DNA of 64,000 bases from Zingiber officinale (Eukaryota > Streptophyta > Magnoliopsida > Zingiberales > Zingiberaceae): assembly GCF_018446385.1 (NCBI RefSeq), contig NW_024589859.1, positions 62,001 to 126,000 on the forward strand, given 5' to 3'. Made by a program: the position numbers and the translations under genes. The notes under the pieces were generated by a model. It had not been told where the DNA came from. It worked only from the letters and a program-made list of their open reading frames with translations, and ran no database searches. Shown one piece after another: positions 62,946-64,000 of the stretch. Position 1 is the first letter of the stretch. Every line of letters begins with the position of its first letter.

Positions 62946-64000
62946 TGTTGGGTTTTTCGGGCAGCGAAAACCGCTTTTTCGCGTCGCAGAAACCCCGAAA
63001 GCCCCGTCACCAGATCCGTGCAAAGTAAAAATAAAACAAAATTTGAGTACGACTTTACTAAAGCTTAGATCTACAGTAGGAGAAGATCTTTACCCTTGGT
63101 GAGAAGCCCTTCGCGTATCCCGCACTTCCAAGTGATGTCGGATCTTGAGGTTGTCAAGTGTACAACTCTCTAGAAGTATCCACACGAACAAATAGGTGGA
63201 GAAACCTAACACAAAGGTGTGCTAGCACCTTGGTAAGGTTCGACCAAGAGAGGAGAGGGAGAAAGGTTGAGAGCTTGAGGAAGAAGATGAATTGAATGAG
63301 AATGAATGCCTTGAATTGCATTCACTTGCAATTCAAAAGTGGCCGACCACATTTGGTGTTGTAACTTCCATTCCCATTTAATGTGGCCATTAAAGAGAAG
63401 GAGATTTGTAACCTCCATGAGGTGGCACACACATGTTCTAAACATGATGATGTGTAACACCATTATTGGTCACTTAATGCCAACTCACAAATGATGTGGC
63501 ATAAAGTCAAGTCAAACTTGACTTTTCCTCTTCCTCTCAAATCAAATCAAACTTGACCAAATCTCTCTCATGGTTGATCTAATCTAACCATTTGATTCAA
63601 ACCAATTTAATATAATGAATCTAATTCATTTAATTAAATTGATTCAATGAGTCATAATCTAAATTAGACTCATTGAACATATGAATCAACTTGAGTCCAA
63701 CTCAATTAACCCAATTAGGATTACTCTTAATCCAATTTGATTCATCACATGAATCTAATCCTCTTGGTTCATCATATGAACCTAATCTCCATCTAATTGT
63801 CCTTAGTGTGTGACCCTATAGGTTCTTGTAACGTTGGCAATGCCCCTAAACCCATTTAGGAGCATAAGTAATGAGCGGTATCTAGCAACACATCATTACT
63901 ACCCATGTTACAAGAATGTTGAGATCCAACATCACCTTGTGACTACTAATTACGACTCCTCACAATATATGACAAGTGCCCTTCTATCCTAGACATCTAG
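62946..64000. repeat. Second C-family LTR (C2), right end outside window
   Basis: Starts tgttgggtttttcggg and matches C's LTR through 24460 (for example gatctacagtag, ctccatgaggtggca, cctaatctccatctaattg, gagcggtatctagcaacaca). It shows that C's LTR before B's insertion was uninterrupted and gives the empty-site sequence (gtaacctccatgagg at 63410). Orientation of the parent element cannot be told. Confidence 0.88.

Overview
The window is a piece of a large, repeat-rich flowering-plant nuclear genome. No intact host gene is visible. Almost every base belongs to LTR retrotransposons, solo LTRs, one CACTA DNA transposon and one TRIM, many inserted into one another. Terminal repeats, 5-bp (LTR) or 3-bp (CACTA) target duplications, primer-binding sites, polypurine tracts and recognisable Gag/Pol domains support the calls. 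The species cannot be named from the sequence.

Nesting (outer to inner). Ty3/gypsy chromovirus F (1548-52895, minus, TSD CCAAC) is the large container. Its 3' LTR holds solo LTR A1 (1960-13968, plus), which itself holds non-autonomous Athila-like element H (3821-13062, minus, TSD GGTGC). Only 24 bp after A1, the same F LTR holds a second chromovirus, D (13998-43241, minus). D carries solo LTR A2 (18430-32348, minus, TSD GGAAG) in its reverse transcriptase and a CACTA element E (33187-39192, TSD GAT) after its protease. A2 holds a Ty1/copia element C (18628 to about 30012, minus), and C's LTR holds a gag-only copia-type element B (19084-23879, minus, TSD TTGGT). F also holds a 642-bp TRIM (48298-48939, TSD ATGAC). 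The chain F > D > A2 > C > B is five levels deep.

Outside F: a partial A-family LTR (1-1031) and 0.5 kb of unassigned sequence on the left. On the right are a decayed minus-strand SIRE-type copia element G with an extra ORF2 (about 52900-59344), a plus-strand SIRE-type fragment I (59345-61448), an LTR fragment J with an (AT)n microsatellite (61449-62945), and the start of another C-family LTR (62946-64000).

Coding capacity is degraded throughout, with many in-frame stops of the kind produced by C-to-T decay. The CACTA is notable because it carries, in one orientation, intron-containing exons of an EIPR1/TSSC1-like WD40 gene, an exon of a CCT-eta chaperonin gene, and a Ulp1-like cysteine protease gene.

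The most unusual signal is that each LTR family carries its own array of short CG-centred palindromes: ACACGGCCGTGT in H and F, inverted GATCGAT arms in D, CAGTCGACTG in B, TCGGTCGACCGA in G, GGCCGGCC in A. They are often arranged as pairs with family-specific, near-helical spacing (exactly 20 bp in five pairs of B). In H, B and G the array lies directly upstream of the LTR TATA box, and in G and H a further internal array precedes ORF2. A second cross-family signal is a hairpin next to the polypurine tract whose stem changes between families while a GGA-containing loop is kept.
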